Shown in pieces: positions 51,673 to 61,132 of a DNA stretch of 64,000 nt; the first letter of the stretch is position 1, and every line of letters starts with the position of its first letter. The notes under the pieces were generated by a model, which was not told the origin of the DNA, searched no databases, and saw only the letters and a list, made by a program, of their open reading frames with translations. Position numbers and translations under genes: made by a program. Origin of the DNA: Paenibacillus sp. FSL M7-0420 (GTDB lineage: Bacteria; Bacillota; Bacilli; Paenibacillales; Paenibacillaceae); contig NZ_JBBOCJ010000001.1 of NCBI RefSeq assembly GCF_038002345.1, forward strand, positions 1,116,001 to 1,180,000, in the 5' to 3' direction.

Positions 51673-53361
51673 TCAAATCTTAAACTGCTGAGCGGCCTTC
51701 TGCAGCTTCACGGCCTGCTGGTAGAGGTGCTCGACAGTTAGGGCGTGGCCCTCCAGCTCTTCATGCTGGCGTGCCGAGTTGCCGGCAAGCGTGTCTGCGT
51801 TCTGCTGCGACTTGGCGGTAATCTGCGCCGTTTCTTCTACAGAGGCACTGACTTCCTCGGTGCCTGCCGAGATCTGCTGGGTTGCGGCAGAGACGGACTG
51901 GATGCTGTGATTGATGCTCTGAATGAGGATCAGCAGGTGGTTGAAGGCATTGCCGGCTTCGACTACCTTGTTCATCCCGGAGGCCACTTCAGCGTTGACA
52001 TGATTCATTTCAGATACGGACTGGTTCATATCCTCCTGCAGACTCAGCAGGAATTCGCGGATCTGCTCATTGGATTCCTTAGACTGCTCGGACAGCTTGC
52101 GCACTTCACCGGCCACCACAGCGAATCCGCGGCCATGCTCCCCGGCACGGGCAGCCTCAATGGAAGCATTCAGCGACAGCATCTGAATCTGCTTGGTAAT
52201 CTCGGTAATGCCCTGCACGACCTCACCGATCATCAGCGAGCGTTCGTTCATCAAGCGGAACTGCTCCAGCGACTGTTCGGAGGCCTGCTCTACCTGGCGC
52301 ATCTGCTCCACTGCACTCTGGGCAATATCATTGCCGCTCTGGGCTTCGGTGGACGCCTCGCTGATCTGCTCGGTGACCTCACCGGCGGCGGAGGCAATAT
52401 GCTGGATGCCCATATTGATCTCATCCATCGCGCGGGAGTTATCCATGGCACTGCTGGCGATCATGGTGCTGCCCTTGCCGATCTCCTCCACAGAGGCCGC
52501 TGAATGTTCAGCCATCTCATTAAGGATCTGGACACGCGTCTTCAGATCATTGGAATCGGCCACTACGGTCCCGGAGGTATCCAGCACATGTCCGATCATC
52601 TCCTTCAGGCGCTCACTCATGATGCGGAAGCTCTCGGAGAGCTGTCCGACTTCATCGGTACCCTTAAGCGTGAGCGCTTCGGTGAAGTCGCCGCCCGCCA
52701 GCTTGTTGCTGTAGGCTGCAAGCTTGGAGATCGGACGGGTGATTCTGCGGCTCATGAAGCCAGCGGCAGTGACGCCTACCACCAGCGCCAGCAGGGTGAT
52801 TCCTGCGCTTGTCCACAGGATGCTGCTCATTTTGTCTTGGACGAAGTCCATATCTGCGCTTGCGGCTACAATCATGGTCGTTCCGGGAACGCCGACATAG
52901 GCACTTTTATGTATACCGTGGCTATCACTATAAATTTCACTAAGCCCTGTCTTTCCTTTGGAGGCCTGCTCCATGGCAGGGGATACTTCGATGGCTTCAT
53001 CCGGCTGGAGCTTGGCGCCATGATCTGCAGTCAGGACAGTGGCCTGGCCATCCTTCAGATTGATGAGGAAAAGGGTATCCACATCCAGCTTTTTACGCTT
53101 GTCCTCCAAATAGAATTCGACATTGGTCCTGGCCTGCTCGTTCTTGTTCAGGGTCTGCTGCGCACTGGTAGCATTCAGGTTCTTATAGGTATCCTGGGCG
53201 GCGGCAGTCAGAGACTTGTCGATCTGCGGAATGACATAGCTGTTAATGGTGCCGATAGATATAATGTAGAAGCTGATACTCAACGTAAGAGAAGTGAGTA
53301 GCAGAACGACGAACAGCAACAGCGTAAACTTGCGACTAATTGATTTTTTGAAGCCAAACAT
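51673..53361 (-). CDS. Methyl-accepting chemotaxis protein
   Basis: 562 aa, ATG after AAAAAGGAGCGAATGCC. Membrane helix 1 at about 12-33, extracellular sensor domain 34-178, helix 2 about 180-205, a HAMP domain (about 205-260), then the coiled-coil signalling domain. The highly conserved hairpin tip reads 'IEAARAGEHGRGFAVVAGEVRKLSEQS' near 410-436 (parts EAARAGEHGRGFAVVA). Signals ligand state to CheA/CheW. No che genes are in the window. The sensor domain is not identified. Confidence 0.93.
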   Translation of the reverse strand: MFGFKKSISRKFTLLLFVVLLLTSLTLSISFYIISIGTINSYVIPQIDKSLTAAAQDTYKNLNATSAQQTLNKNEQARTNVEFYLEDKRKKLDVDTLFLINLKDGQATVLTADHGAKLQPDEAIEVSPAMEQASKGKTGLSEIYSDSHGIHKSAYVGVPGTTMIVAASADMDFVQDKMSSILWTSAGITLLALVVGVTAAGFMSRRITRPISKLAAYSNKLAGGDFTEALTLKGTDEVGQLSESFRIMSERLKEMIGHVLDTSGTVVADSNDLKTRVQILNEMAEHSAASVEEIGKGSTMIASSAMDNSRAMDEINMGIQHIASAAGEVTEQISEASTEAQSGNDIAQSAVEQMRQVEQASEQSLEQFRLMNERSLMIGEVVQGITEITKQIQMLSLNASIEAARAGEHGRGFAVVAGEVRKLSEQSKESNEQIREFLLSLQEDMNQSVSEMNHVNAEVASGMNKVVEAGNAFNHLLILIQSINHSIQSVSAATQQISAGTEEVSASVEETAQITAKSQQNADTLAGNSARQHEELEGHALTVEHLYQQAVKLQKAAQQFKI

Positions 53362-53610
53362 GGCATTCGCTCCTTTTTACGTGAAATGCATCTTAATCTC
53401 ATTATTCTATAGAATTAACCTCCGGTTGAATAGTGAAAATTTGCAATATGCTGCATTATTTTCAGAAATAACTGAATATTTAATGACTCTATCACCATTT
53501 CGCCAAAAAGATGCAAAGAAATGCCGTTTTTCTGAAAATTTAAAATTTCATAGCATGTTAGCTTTGCATGTGATAAAGTAATAATGTTTTGTTTTCATGA
53601 CTACTGCGAT

Positions 53611-53650
53611 CCGCGGTTCGTAACCATCCCGCGTAACCAAAACTAGGAGG
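53611..53650 (+). promoter_or_regulatory. PreQ1-I riboswitch
   Basis: Stem CGCGG (53612-53616) pairs with CCGCG (53629-53633). The loop reads TTCGTAACCATC, matching the GGTTC-TA-C-A-CCC aptamer pattern, and the tail AACCAAAACTA supplies the pseudoknot strand. AGGAGG follows immediately, so preQ1 binding should hide the ribosome site and reduce translation of the transporter. The gene downstream transports queuosine precursors, which fits well. Confidence 0.85.
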
Positions 53651-53663
53651 AATACCAGGCATT

Positions 53664-54371
53664 ATGTTTAATTTGTTGTGGGGCGTTTGTTTTGTCGTCG
53701 TTAATTTTGGTTTTTTTCTGCTGTGCTACCGCTTATTCGGTAAAAAAGGGCTCTACGCCTGGGTCGGCATGGCGACCGTAGTCGCTAATATCCAGGTCGC
53801 CAAGACCATTGCGATGCCGTTCGACATCGTGATGACGCTGGGCAATACGATGTATGTCACGCTTTATATGACCAGTGACCTGCTCAATGAGCGGTACGGC
53901 CGGGCTGAAGCGCGGAGCGCTGTGTGGTTCGGCTTTTTCACGCTGCTGATGACGACCGTCATTATGCAGATGGTGCTGGTGTTCAAGCCGCAGGAGACGG
54001 ACATTGCCCAATCCGCGCTGCAGACGATATTCGGCCTGATGCCGAGACTGGCGCTGGGCAGTCTGACCGCTTATTTTATCAGCCAGTTCCTGGATGTACG
54101 GCTCTACGCCTGGATACGAAAATATTACGGCAGCTCTAAGCAGCTATGGATCCGCTCGAACGGCAGCACGATGATCAGCTCCTTTGTTGATACGCTGATC
54201 TTCTGCACGATTGCTTTTGCCGGAACCTATGACATGAAGGTGTGGACCGAGATTCTGCTGACCACCTACCTGTCCAAGTTCATCCTCACGGCCGCCGGCA
54301 CGCCGGTGCTCTATCTGGGCCGTTCCTTCAAATTTGCCGAAGAAGAGCAGAAGCCTGTTAGCCGGGACTAA
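53664..54371 (+). CDS. yhhQ: Queuosine precursor transporter (YhhQ family)
   Basis: 235 aa, ATG 13 bases after the riboswitch-linked AGGAGG. Six or seven membrane helices; 'ANIQVAKTIAMPFDIVMTLGNTMYVTLYMTSDLLNERYG' (parts SDLLNERYG) and 'DTLIFCTIAFAG' match YhhQ/vitamin-uptake-like transporters that import preQ0 or preQ1 for tRNA modification. The riboswitch supports the substrate. Monocistronic, followed by a strong terminator. Confidence 0.92.
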   Translation: MFNLLWGVCFVVVNFGFFLLCYRLFGKKGLYAWVGMATVVANIQVAKTIAMPFDIVMTLGNTMYVTLYMTSDLLNERYGRAEARSAVWFGFFTLLMTTVIMQMVLVFKPQETDIAQSALQTIFGLMPRLALGSLTAYFISQFLDVRLYAWIRKYYGSSKQLWIRSNGSTMISSFVDTLIFCTIAFAGTYDMKVWTEILLTTYLSKFILTAAGTPVLYLGRSFKFAEEEQKPVSRD

Positions 54372-54385
54372 GCCTCCAGATGATT

Positions 54386-54424
54386 AAAGCCCCAGCCCCC
54401 GAAGATCCGGGAGCTGGGGCTTTT
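54386..54424 (+). terminator. Terminator after yhhQ
   Basis: AAAGCCCCAGC (54386-54396) pairs with GCTGGGGCTTT (54413-54423), followed by one more T. Confidence 0.9.
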
Positions 54425-54487
54425 GTGTGCCGTGATGTATAGTGGGCTCGCGCGCTAAGTTTGAGGCTTCCTGAACGCTCAGCAGAA

Positions 54488-55582
54488 TTACAGGTTAAGC
54501 ACGGTCCATTCTTTAGGGAAGCTGGTCAGCGTCTGCGGACCTTCGGCGGTGACCCGCACATCGTCCTCAATGCGCACACCGCCGAGACCCGGCACATAAA
54601 TTCCCGGCTCTACGGTGAAGACGTTGCCGTTCTGGATGATATCCGTATTCAGCCCGTGCAGCGAAGGATATTCATGGGTGTCCATGCCCAGCCCGTGTCC
54701 GACACGGTGCATGAAGTACTCCCCGTAACCTGCGGCTTCAATCACATCACGTGCCGCCTTGTCGACAGAACCGAAGGACGCTCCGGCCACGGAGGCGGCA
54801 ATGCCCGCTTCATTGGCAGCAAGCACAGCATTGTATATATCACGCAGTCTGCTGTCCACTTCGCCTACCGCGAAGGTGCGGGTAATATCGGAAGCGTAGC
54901 CTCCGGCATACACACCGAGGTCGAACATCAGCAGATCGCCCGGCTGAATAAGGCGTTCGCCCGGTACGCCGTGCGGGAGGGCCGTTTTCGGACCGGACAG
55001 CACCATCGTGTCGAAGGAGGGGCCGGAGGCACCGACTTTTTTCATCAGATACTCCAGCTCCGCTACCAGTTCAATCTCGCTGACTCCGGCTTTGACATGC
55101 GCCAGACCCTGACGGAGAACTTCCTCCACCAGCTCGGCGGCATGCTGCATGCTGCGCACTTCCTCCGGGGTCTTGACCGCGCGCATCGCCCGTAGCAGAT
55201 GGCCGATATCCTGGTAGGAACCGGCGGCGACCGCTTCTGTGAGGAGTTCATACCGGCTGACGGAGAAGTGTTCCTTCTCGATACCGATGTTGCCCGGACT
55301 AACACTGCCGAAGCGTGACTTCAGCAGAGCGTACGGGTTGTCCGTGTCGCTGTGTGTCAGAATCGTCTTCACCGAGGAGGCGGCATGCGCGGCTTCGGCG
55401 TCCAGCGCCGGAACGATCAGCACCGGGTTCTCGCCCCGGATCAGCAGCAGGCCCAGAAAACGTTCATGCGGGTTGCTGGCAAAGCCCGTCAAATAGTACA
55501 CATGCTTGGGATCGGTTACGAGCAGGGCATCCAGCTTACTAGCTGCCATGTCCTGCTCCAGTTGTTGCAGAGCTGCATTCAT
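54488..55582 (-). CDS. M24 family Xaa-Pro peptidase
   Basis: 364 aa from ATG 55582, preceded by AAAGGGGAAC; the frame reaches 55630. Creatinase-like N-terminal domain (1-125), then the pita-bread catalytic domain. Metal ligands are seen in 'FDLGVYAGGYASDITRTFAVG' (two Asp), 'HRVGHGLGMDTHEYPS' (His), 'FTVEPGIYVPG' (Glu) and 'GVRIEDDVRV' (Glu). Likely an aminopeptidase P/prolidase (YqhT/YkvY-like) that trims X-Pro peptides in the cytoplasm. Single gene. Confidence 0.92.
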   Translation of the reverse strand: MNAALQQLEQDMAASKLDALLVTDPKHVYYLTGFASNPHERFLGLLLIRGENPVLIVPALDAEAAHAASSVKTILTHSDTDNPYALLKSRFGSVSPGNIGIEKEHFSVSRYELLTEAVAAGSYQDIGHLLRAMRAVKTPEEVRSMQHAAELVEEVLRQGLAHVKAGVSEIELVAELEYLMKKVGASGPSFDTMVLSGPKTALPHGVPGERLIQPGDLLMFDLGVYAGGYASDITRTFAVGEVDSRLRDIYNAVLAANEAGIAASVAGASFGSVDKAARDVIEAAGYGEYFMHRVGHGLGMDTHEYPSLHGLNTDIIQNGNVFTVEPGIYVPGLGGVRIEDDVRVTAEGPQTLTSFPKEWTVLNL

Positions 55583-55757
55583 TTCATTAGTTCCCCTTTC
55601 GTCTACACGCTTGAACAGCAATGTTCCCATTATAATTCATACAAATGGATGCTGCACCTCCTGTTATCGCTGCAGCCTCAGTCGTTTGAGGAAGAGAAGC
55701 ACAGGGTAATAGTTGCCACAATCAGGATCTGATAATATCTGAAGGAGGTTAAGGAAT

Positions 55758-56963
55758 ATGACTGGAGCCAAAATAAGGCTGCTCTCCCGTACCTGTCTGC
55801 TGCGTGTAACACTGGTCTTGCTGATGACGTTGCTGTCAGCCTGCACTTCCGCTGCAAAGGAGGATAAGCTAGAGGAGAATGGAGCAGAAGGCAGTCCGCA
55901 GGTTAATGCGCAGCCTGACGAAGCTCCGGGTGCATCCCCGGACTTTCCCTATACTGCTCAGACGCTGGCCAGCGGGCTGGAGGTTCCCTGGGAGATGGCA
56001 TTTGCACCGGACGGACGGATTTTCATTACGGAGCGTACCGGCAGCCTGCGTGTCATGGAGAACGGCAAGCTGCGCGATGCTCCGCTGCTGAAGCTCTCTG
56101 ATTCTTTTGTCGGCAAGGGAGAAGGCGGGCTCTTGGGCCTCGCGCTTGATGCTGATTTTGAGCAGAATGGACGGGCATATGTCTATCACACATACCGCAC
56201 CGAAGAGGGCGGGACGGCGAACCGGGTGCTGCGGATCGTGGTTGGAAGCAGCACAGCTGAGATCGACCGCGTCCTGCTGGATAACATACCGGGCGATACG
56301 AATCATAACGGCGGACGGATCAAGATCGGGCCGGACGGGAATTTGTACATCACCACAGGTGACCGCTATGAACCGGAGCTGGCGCAGGACAAGAATAGTC
56401 TGGGCGGCAAAATCCTGCGGATTATGCCTAGCGGCTCTATCCCCGAAGACAACCCGTGGCCCGGATCGCCGGTCTACAGCATGGGCCACCGCAATGCCCA
56501 GGGTCTGGCCTGGCAGCCGGAGAGCGGGGCGCTCTACAGCTCCGAGCATGGCCAGTCCAGTCACGATGAGCTGAACCTTATCGAGGCCGGAGCCAATTAT
56601 GGCTGGCCGCTGATCGAAGGCGATGAGACCGAAGACAGCCAGCCCAAGCTTGTGACTCCGCTGGTTCACAGCGGGAAGGAGACCTGGGCTCCGTCAGGAA
56701 TGACCTTCATTACGCAAGGGCCCTGGGCAGGTAAGCTGCTGGTTGCCAATCTGGCGGGACAGCAGCTCCTAAAGGTATCGCTGGCTCCTGCGGGCGGAAC
56801 GCCTTCAATGACCAGCCTGTTCAAGGACAAGTACGGGCGAATCCGTAATGTGGCGGAAGGGCCGGATGGTACCCTGTACCTTATGACCAACAACCGCGAC
56901 GGCAGAGGCGACCCGCAGGCGCAGGATGATCAGCTGATTGCGCTCCGGCCGGACTGGAAGTGA
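55758..56963 (+). CDS. PQQ-type sugar dehydrogenase lipoprotein
   Basis: 401 aa, ATG after GAAGGAGGTTAAGG. Lipoprotein signal ending in 'LLSAC' near residue 30, a short Glu/Asp-rich linker, then a six-bladed beta-propeller of the glucose/sorbosone dehydrogenase family: 'LEVPWEMAFAPDGRIFITERTG', 'GLLGLALDADF', 'GDTNHNGGRIKIGPDGNLYITTGD' and 'YSMGHRNAQGLAWQP'. The His in 'NHNGGRI' is a typical catalytic residue. Whether it uses PQQ or another cofactor is open, since Firmicutes often lack PQQ synthesis. Confidence 0.9.
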   Translation: MTGAKIRLLSRTCLLRVTLVLLMTLLSACTSAAKEDKLEENGAEGSPQVNAQPDEAPGASPDFPYTAQTLASGLEVPWEMAFAPDGRIFITERTGSLRVMENGKLRDAPLLKLSDSFVGKGEGGLLGLALDADFEQNGRAYVYHTYRTEEGGTANRVLRIVVGSSTAEIDRVLLDNIPGDTNHNGGRIKIGPDGNLYITTGDRYEPELAQDKNSLGGKILRIMPSGSIPEDNPWPGSPVYSMGHRNAQGLAWQPESGALYSSEHGQSSHDELNLIEAGANYGWPLIEGDETEDSQPKLVTPLVHSGKETWAPSGMTFITQGPWAGKLLVANLAGQQLLKVSLAPAGGTPSMTSLFKDKYGRIRNVAEGPDGTLYLMTNNRDGRGDPQAQDDQLIALRPDWK

Positions 56964-57096
56964 AGAATTGGCGGGTCTTTGACTATGTTAACCCTCGGAA
57001 ATGATGTAACATGAGCTTATCGCATATACTCGGAGATGGAGTAAGGTTAGGCCGGTGCTTGAGCTGTACCGGCCGGCGAGGAAGGGGAGGATGTCC

Positions 57097-57939
57097 ATGC
57101 AAGGCAAAACCGTGCTGGTCACCGGTGCAAACTCCGGGATGGGGCTGGCTACAACCGTGGAAATGGCCCGCAGGGGAGCAACTGTCATTATGGCCTGCCG
57201 CAGCCTTAAGCGGGGGGAAGAGGCTCTTGCCGAAGCGGTGCGGCAGAGCGGCTCCAGCCAGATCCGGCTGATGCTGTGCGATCTTGCTTCCTTCGATAGC
57301 ATTCGCGCTTTTGCCGGGGAGTTCACTGCCGAATATCCTGTGCTGGATGTTCTGATCAATAATGCAGGGGTAGTCGCGCTGAAGCGTGAGCTGACAGCAG
57401 ACGGCTACGAGCTGGATCTGGGCGTGAATCATCTGGGACACTTCCTGCTGACCCGCTTGCTGCTGGATAATCTCAAGGCTGCTGAACAGGGCCGGATTGT
57501 GGTTGTAGCTTCAGGAGCATATAAGCTCGGCAAGCTGTATCTGGAGGATCATACATTATCCCGCGGCTTCAATCCGGCGAAGGCGTATGCCCGCTCCAAG
57601 CTGGCGAATATTCTGTTCACCCGTGAGCTGGCTTCGCGTCTGAAGGACACCCGGGTTACTGTGAATTGTCTGCATCCGGGCGCGGTGGGAACGAGTATCG
57701 GGGTGAACCGGGAGACCGGCTTCGGGCGCGGAGTGCTGAAGCTGCTGTCCCGCTTTTTCCTGACGCCTGAGCAGGGGGCGGATACGGCCATCCTGCTGGC
57801 GACTGCGCCGGAGCTGGATGGGGTAAGCGGGCAATATTATTACCGCCGCAAGATCAAGGAACTGACGCCACGGGCGGAGGATGCTGAAGCGGCCGCACGA
57901 TTATGGAAATGGAGTCTGGAGCAGACCGGGCTTGAATAA
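57097..57939 (+). CDS. Short-chain dehydrogenase/reductase
   Basis: 280 aa from ATG 57097, seven bases after GGGGAGG. Rossmann motif 'VTGANSGMGLATTVEMARRG', 'NNAGV', catalytic Tyr/Lys in 'YARSKLANILF' and a preceding Ser in 'VVASGAY'. It resembles the retinol dehydrogenase/WW-oxidoreductase branch ('VNHLGHFLLTRLLLD'). Substrate unknown. Followed by an 8-base hairpin (GTTTCAGT 57944, ACTGAAAC 57969) without a T run. Confidence 0.92.
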   Translation: MQGKTVLVTGANSGMGLATTVEMARRGATVIMACRSLKRGEEALAEAVRQSGSSQIRLMLCDLASFDSIRAFAGEFTAEYPVLDVLINNAGVVALKRELTADGYELDLGVNHLGHFLLTRLLLDNLKAAEQGRIVVVASGAYKLGKLYLEDHTLSRGFNPAKAYARSKLANILFTRELASRLKDTRVTVNCLHPGAVGTSIGVNRETGFGRGVLKLLSRFFLTPEQGADTAILLATAPELDGVSGQYYYRRKIKELTPRAEDAEAAARLWKWSLEQTGLE

Positions 57940-58059
57940 TGCTGTTTCAGTGAGGTTGCTTCAGCTTTACTGAAACTGTAGAACTGCTGCGTAATAAGAC
58001 CGGCTTGGAGTATAATCACTGTAACGGATGTTTATACCACAACTAGGGGGATACTTTGG

Positions 58060-58563
58060 ATGGATTGGCAGGCTTACAGCATAGAGGATGCAGTAATTGA
58101 GGATTTGGAAGCGATTGTGGAGATTTATAATTCGACGGTTGCCGGAAGAGTGGTGACTGCGGATCTTGAACCGGTAAGCGTAGAGGAGCGGGTAGGGTGG
58201 TTCCATGAGCATAACAGCCATCACCGGCCGCTGTGGGTACTGAGACAGGGGGGCGAGATCGCCGCCTGGTTCAGCTTCCAGTCGTTCTACGGACGCCCGG
58301 CTTACAATGGAACAGCAGAGATTAGTGTCTATGTAAATGAGAAATTCCGTGGCAGCGGTGCGGGAAGCATTCTGCTGGCCAAGGCGGTGGAGGAATGTCC
58401 GCGCCTTGGGCTGCAGAATCTGGTCGGGTTCGTCTTCGGCCATAATGAGCCCAGCCTCGCCCTGCTGCGGAAGTTCGAATTCAAAGAATGGGGGCTTTTG
58501 CCGGGAGTCGCGGTGCTTGACGGCATCCCGCGCGATCTGGTCATCATCGGCCGCAAGCTGTAA
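58060..58563 (+). CDS. GNAT acetyltransferase (phosphinothricin-type)
   Basis: 167 aa, ATG after CTAGGGGGATAC. Full-length GNAT of the PAT/MddA subclass: '[21 protein letters not shown]' near the start, '[20 protein letters not shown]' with the acetyl-CoA loop RGSGAG near 103, and '[21 protein letters not shown]'. Relatives acetylate phosphinothricin or methionine derivatives; the true substrate is not known. Convergent with the HxlR gene. Confidence 0.9.
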   Translation: MDWQAYSIEDAVIEDLEAIVEIYNSTVAGRVVTADLEPVSVEERVGWFHEHNSHHRPLWVLRQGGEIAAWFSFQSFYGRPAYNGTAEISVYVNEKFRGSGAGSILLAKAVEECPRLGLQNLVGFVFGHNEPSLALLRKFEFKEWGLLPGVAVLDGIPRDLVIIGRKL

Positions 58564-58582
58564 ATATATAAATCGACAGGCG

Positions 58583-58936
58583 TTATTGAGGTTGCGGAGG
58601 AGCGCTGAAGGCGGAACGGCATTCCTCTTCCGTAATCCATGATTCCGACCAGACCTGGAGATCGCGGATGACGGATTCCAGCGCCCGGCCTTTGCCTGTA
58701 AGCGAATACTGGATGCGGACGGGGGTCTCAGGGAATACCTCGCGCAGCACGATGCCTTCCTGCTCCAGCTCCTTCAGCCGTTCCGACAGCAGCCGGCCGC
58801 TGACAGGCAGCGAGGACTCGATTTCCCCGAAGCGCTGGGGGCCCTGCAAAAGCTGATAGATGATTAAGCCCGTCCAGCGTCTGCCGATAATATCCATGCT
58901 TTTTTGTAATCTTGGACATAACTCTGTGGATTTCAT
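58583..58936 (-). CDS. HxlR family transcriptional regulator
   Basis: 117 aa from ATG 58936 after AGAGGTGAGCC. The protein starts with 'CPRLQKSMDIIGRRWTGLIIYQLLQGPQRFGEIE' (parts CPRLQKSMDIIGRRW), with one N-terminal Cys as in redox-sensing HxlR members. The winged helix and the hallmark 'SLPVSGRLLSERLKELEQEG' follow. It usually controls an adjacent oxidoreductase or efflux gene; none is clearly paired here. Confidence 0.9.
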   Translation of the reverse strand: MKSTELCPRLQKSMDIIGRRWTGLIIYQLLQGPQRFGEIESSLPVSGRLLSERLKELEQEGIVLREVFPETPVRIQYSLTGKGRALESVIRDLQVWSESWITEEECRSAFSAPPQPQ

Positions 58937-59027
58937 TAGGCTCACCTCTTACTGTACATTATAAACGAAAAGCCCTGTGCCTAAAACAAATTTGAACGAA
59001 AAGCACGGCTTGAAAGGATGATTTCTC

Positions 59028-59288
59028 TTGGCTAAAAAGAAGAAAAATACGCCGGCTCCGCGTCCTGCGCAGGCGGATGCTCCCGCAACCCTTAAAGACA
59101 TGCTCAGCCGCGAGGTGCTGGATAAGCTGAAGGCGCAGTCCGATGCGCTGAAGGCTGAAGAGCAAGGTAAGAAGGACGCGGCTCTGAAGGCGGCGGAAGA
59201 CAAGCGCAAGGCGGAGCAGAAGCGGCTGGAGAATGATTTCGGCCATCTGCTGGAGAACAGCAATCAGGACTGGTCCAAATTTAAATAA
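59028..59288 (+). CDS. YqkE family small basic protein
   Basis: 86 aa, TTG at 59028 with TGAAAGGATGA upstream. Starts MAKKKKNTP, then a long charged helix rich in Lys, Glu and Ala ('LKAQSDALKAEEQGKKDAAL') and ends 'LLENSNQDWSKFK', which matches YqkE/DUF3886 proteins of Bacillales. Coiled-coil likely; function unknown. The RtcB leader starts about 40 bases after it. Confidence 0.85.
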   Translation: MAKKKKNTPAPRPAQADAPATLKDMLSREVLDKLKAQSDALKAEEQGKKDAALKAAEDKRKAEQKRLENDFGHLLENSNQDWSKFK

Positions 59289-59312
59289 AATAAATCTTTA
59301 CCAGAAAAAGGG

Positions 59313-59340
59313 TTGACAATCTGCTGCAAGGCCATATATT
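59313..59340 (+). promoter_or_regulatory. Promoter of the RtcB leader transcript
   Basis: TTGACA at about 59,313 and TATATT about 16 bases further on, next to the start of a leader that contains a short ORF and a terminator. Confidence 0.5.
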
Positions 59341-59379
59341 ATTGGGTTTATCATTTAGAGAAGGGAGGCTGACGGGTCA

Positions 59380-59472
59380 TGATTGGAACAAATGAACGGA
59401 ACAGACAGCAGGATCACATGACAACCGCATATGTACGATCTGATCTCATCGCCTTCGTCCGGAAGACATAAT
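59380..59472 (+). CDS. Possible 30-residue leader peptide upstream of rtcB
   Basis: ATG 59380 to TAA 59470-59472, preceded by AGAAGGGAGG at 59,358-59,367, one of the best ribosome sites in the region. It starts MIGTNERNRQQDH and ends DLIAFVRKT. It is too short to assign and resembles no known protein to me. Its position between a promoter and a terminator suggests a regulatory leader ORF. Confidence 0.4.
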
Positions 59473-59507
59473 GCGCAGGGTATTGCTGCTGATGTCTGAA
59501 CTGAATA

Positions 59508-59605
59508 CGGGTGTGCTTTGAACGGGTGCAAGCTTCAACGGGAAGCTGCACTAAGCGCGCCGGGAGCCGCATGATCAGAACTGGTCTGCGGCTCTTTTTT
59601 GTGTA
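59508..59605 (+). terminator. Structured region and terminator between leader ORF and rtcB
   Basis: A hairpin GTGC-A-AGCTTC / GAAGCT-GCAC at about 59,526-59,551 is followed by GAGCCGCA (about 59,565) pairing with TGCGGCTC (59,588), then TTTTTT. The terminator stands about 70 bases before rtcB, so rtcB either needs read-through or has a second promoter. Confidence 0.75.
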
Positions 59606-59669
59606 CCTGGAAACTCGAAATTCACTGAACCCCCTATGGAACCGAACCAGAAACCCAACCTGAGAGGAA

Positions 59670-61130
59670 ATGAAAATAGACATGAATAGCATGAAGCAAC
59701 AAGCGGAAGAGATGTCCCGCTATAAACACGAGGTGGCCCTTCCGGGCGGCGATCTCAAAATCTACGCCAGTGAGCAATTATTCGGCACGCTGGATTACAA
59801 GGTCTTGGAGATGGCTAACAATAATCTGCAGATTCCCGGCATCGAATATATGAGCTACACGCCCGATGTGCATGTAGGCGTCGGAACCTGCATCGGCACT
59901 ACCGCCGTCTGGGATGCCGAATCCGGTTACGTCTCGCCGTCCATTGTCGGCAGCGATATCGGCTGCGGGATGCGAGTGCATCTGACCAACCTGCATATGG
60001 ATGATCTGCGTGAAGTGAAGCTGCGCCGCAAGCTGGTCCGCGCTATTGAGAAGTATCTGCCGATGGAGGCCCAGCAGCGCGGCCATTACAGTGATATCCG
60101 GCTGGAGAATGTTGTGCGTAAAGGGTTGCACGGCCTGCCGAATAAATATATCCCGGACAGCTACACGCCGAAGAAGTCAAGTGCGCTATCCCACGTTGAG
60201 ATCAGCAAGCTGGGCTTCGACGAGGAGATTCTGAATGAGCTGCCGGACATGGCCTGGCACCGGGGCCACCGCCAGCTCGGGACCCTTGGGGGCGGCAACC
60301 ATTTCGTCGAGATTCAGGCGATTGAGATCGCGGAGGAGCAGCGGGAGGTGGCGGAAGCCTGGGGGCTTCAGGACGGGCAGATTGCTGTCATGATCCACTC
60401 CGGCTCACGGGCCTGGGGCGGCATGGTCAATCAGTTCTGCACCCCGGCCTTCGCCAAGGTCATGGGCCAGCTGGGGCTGGGCAGCGCTGATCCGCGCCTG
60501 ATCTATGCGCCTCTGGCGCATCCGCAGGCTCAGCGTTACGTCAATCTGATGTATTCGGCACTGAACTATGCGGTCGTGAACCGCCATTTAATTGCTTATG
60601 GGGTCCGCGAGGGCTTCCGTGACGTCTTCGGCACGAAGTGCGAATTGCGCACTCTCTACGATCTGATGCACAATTACGCCTGGGAAGAGAAGACTTCCTC
60701 AGGCAGCAAGTTCGTACACCGTAAGGGGGCTACCCGCGCTCTGCCGGCAGAGCATGCGGATAATCCGCGTCCTTATGCAGCGACCGGACATCCGGCGCTG
60801 ATTCCCGGCTCGATGGGCACCGCTTCCTATATCATGGTCGGCCAGCCCGGAGGGGAAGAGAATTATTATTCCATCTGCCATGGTGCAGGACGTATCCGCT
60901 CCCGCTCGGCCACGAAGCGGCTGGTGAGTGTCCAGGAGTTCTCCCGGTCGATGAAGGTGGGAACAGAAGACGAGATTGTCGTGAACCAGCATTCCCTGGA
61001 ATCTATCATTGACGAATCCCCCCAAGCCTATAAGAATGTAGATGAGATCATAGAAAGCGTTACGGGCGCCGGCCTGGCTGCCGTGGTGGCCAAATGCAAG
61101 CCGCTCGCAGCGATAAAGGGGACGAAATAA
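59670..61130 (+). CDS. rtcB: RNA-splicing/repair ligase RtcB
   Basis: 486 aa. ATG 59670 sits close behind GAGAGGAA; ATG 59682 is the alternative. Joins 2',3'-cyclic phosphate or 3'-phosphate RNA ends to 5'-OH ends using GTP and Mn2+. Metal site '[11 protein letters not shown]' near 93-103, '[13 protein letters not shown]' near 210, and '[12 protein letters not shown]' holding the guanylated His (residue 404 in this numbering). Archease, the usual helper, is not adjacent; instead an AAA ATPase gene starts two bases later. It sits behind a structured leader. This is an RNA-repair operon. Confidence 0.95.
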   Translation: MKIDMNSMKQQAEEMSRYKHEVALPGGDLKIYASEQLFGTLDYKVLEMANNNLQIPGIEYMSYTPDVHVGVGTCIGTTAVWDAESGYVSPSIVGSDIGCGMRVHLTNLHMDDLREVKLRRKLVRAIEKYLPMEAQQRGHYSDIRLENVVRKGLHGLPNKYIPDSYTPKKSSALSHVEISKLGFDEEILNELPDMAWHRGHRQLGTLGGGNHFVEIQAIEIAEEQREVAEAWGLQDGQIAVMIHSGSRAWGGMVNQFCTPAFAKVMGQLGLGSADPRLIYAPLAHPQAQRYVNLMYSALNYAVVNRHLIAYGVREGFRDVFGTKCELRTLYDLMHNYAWEEKTSSGSKFVHRKGATRALPAEHADNPRPYAATGHPALIPGSMGTASYIMVGQPGGEENYYSICHGAGRIRSRSATKRLVSVQEFSRSMKVGTEDEIVVNQHSLESIIDESPQAYKNVDEIIESVTGAGLAAVVAKCKPLAAIKGTK

Positions 61131-61132
61131 GG

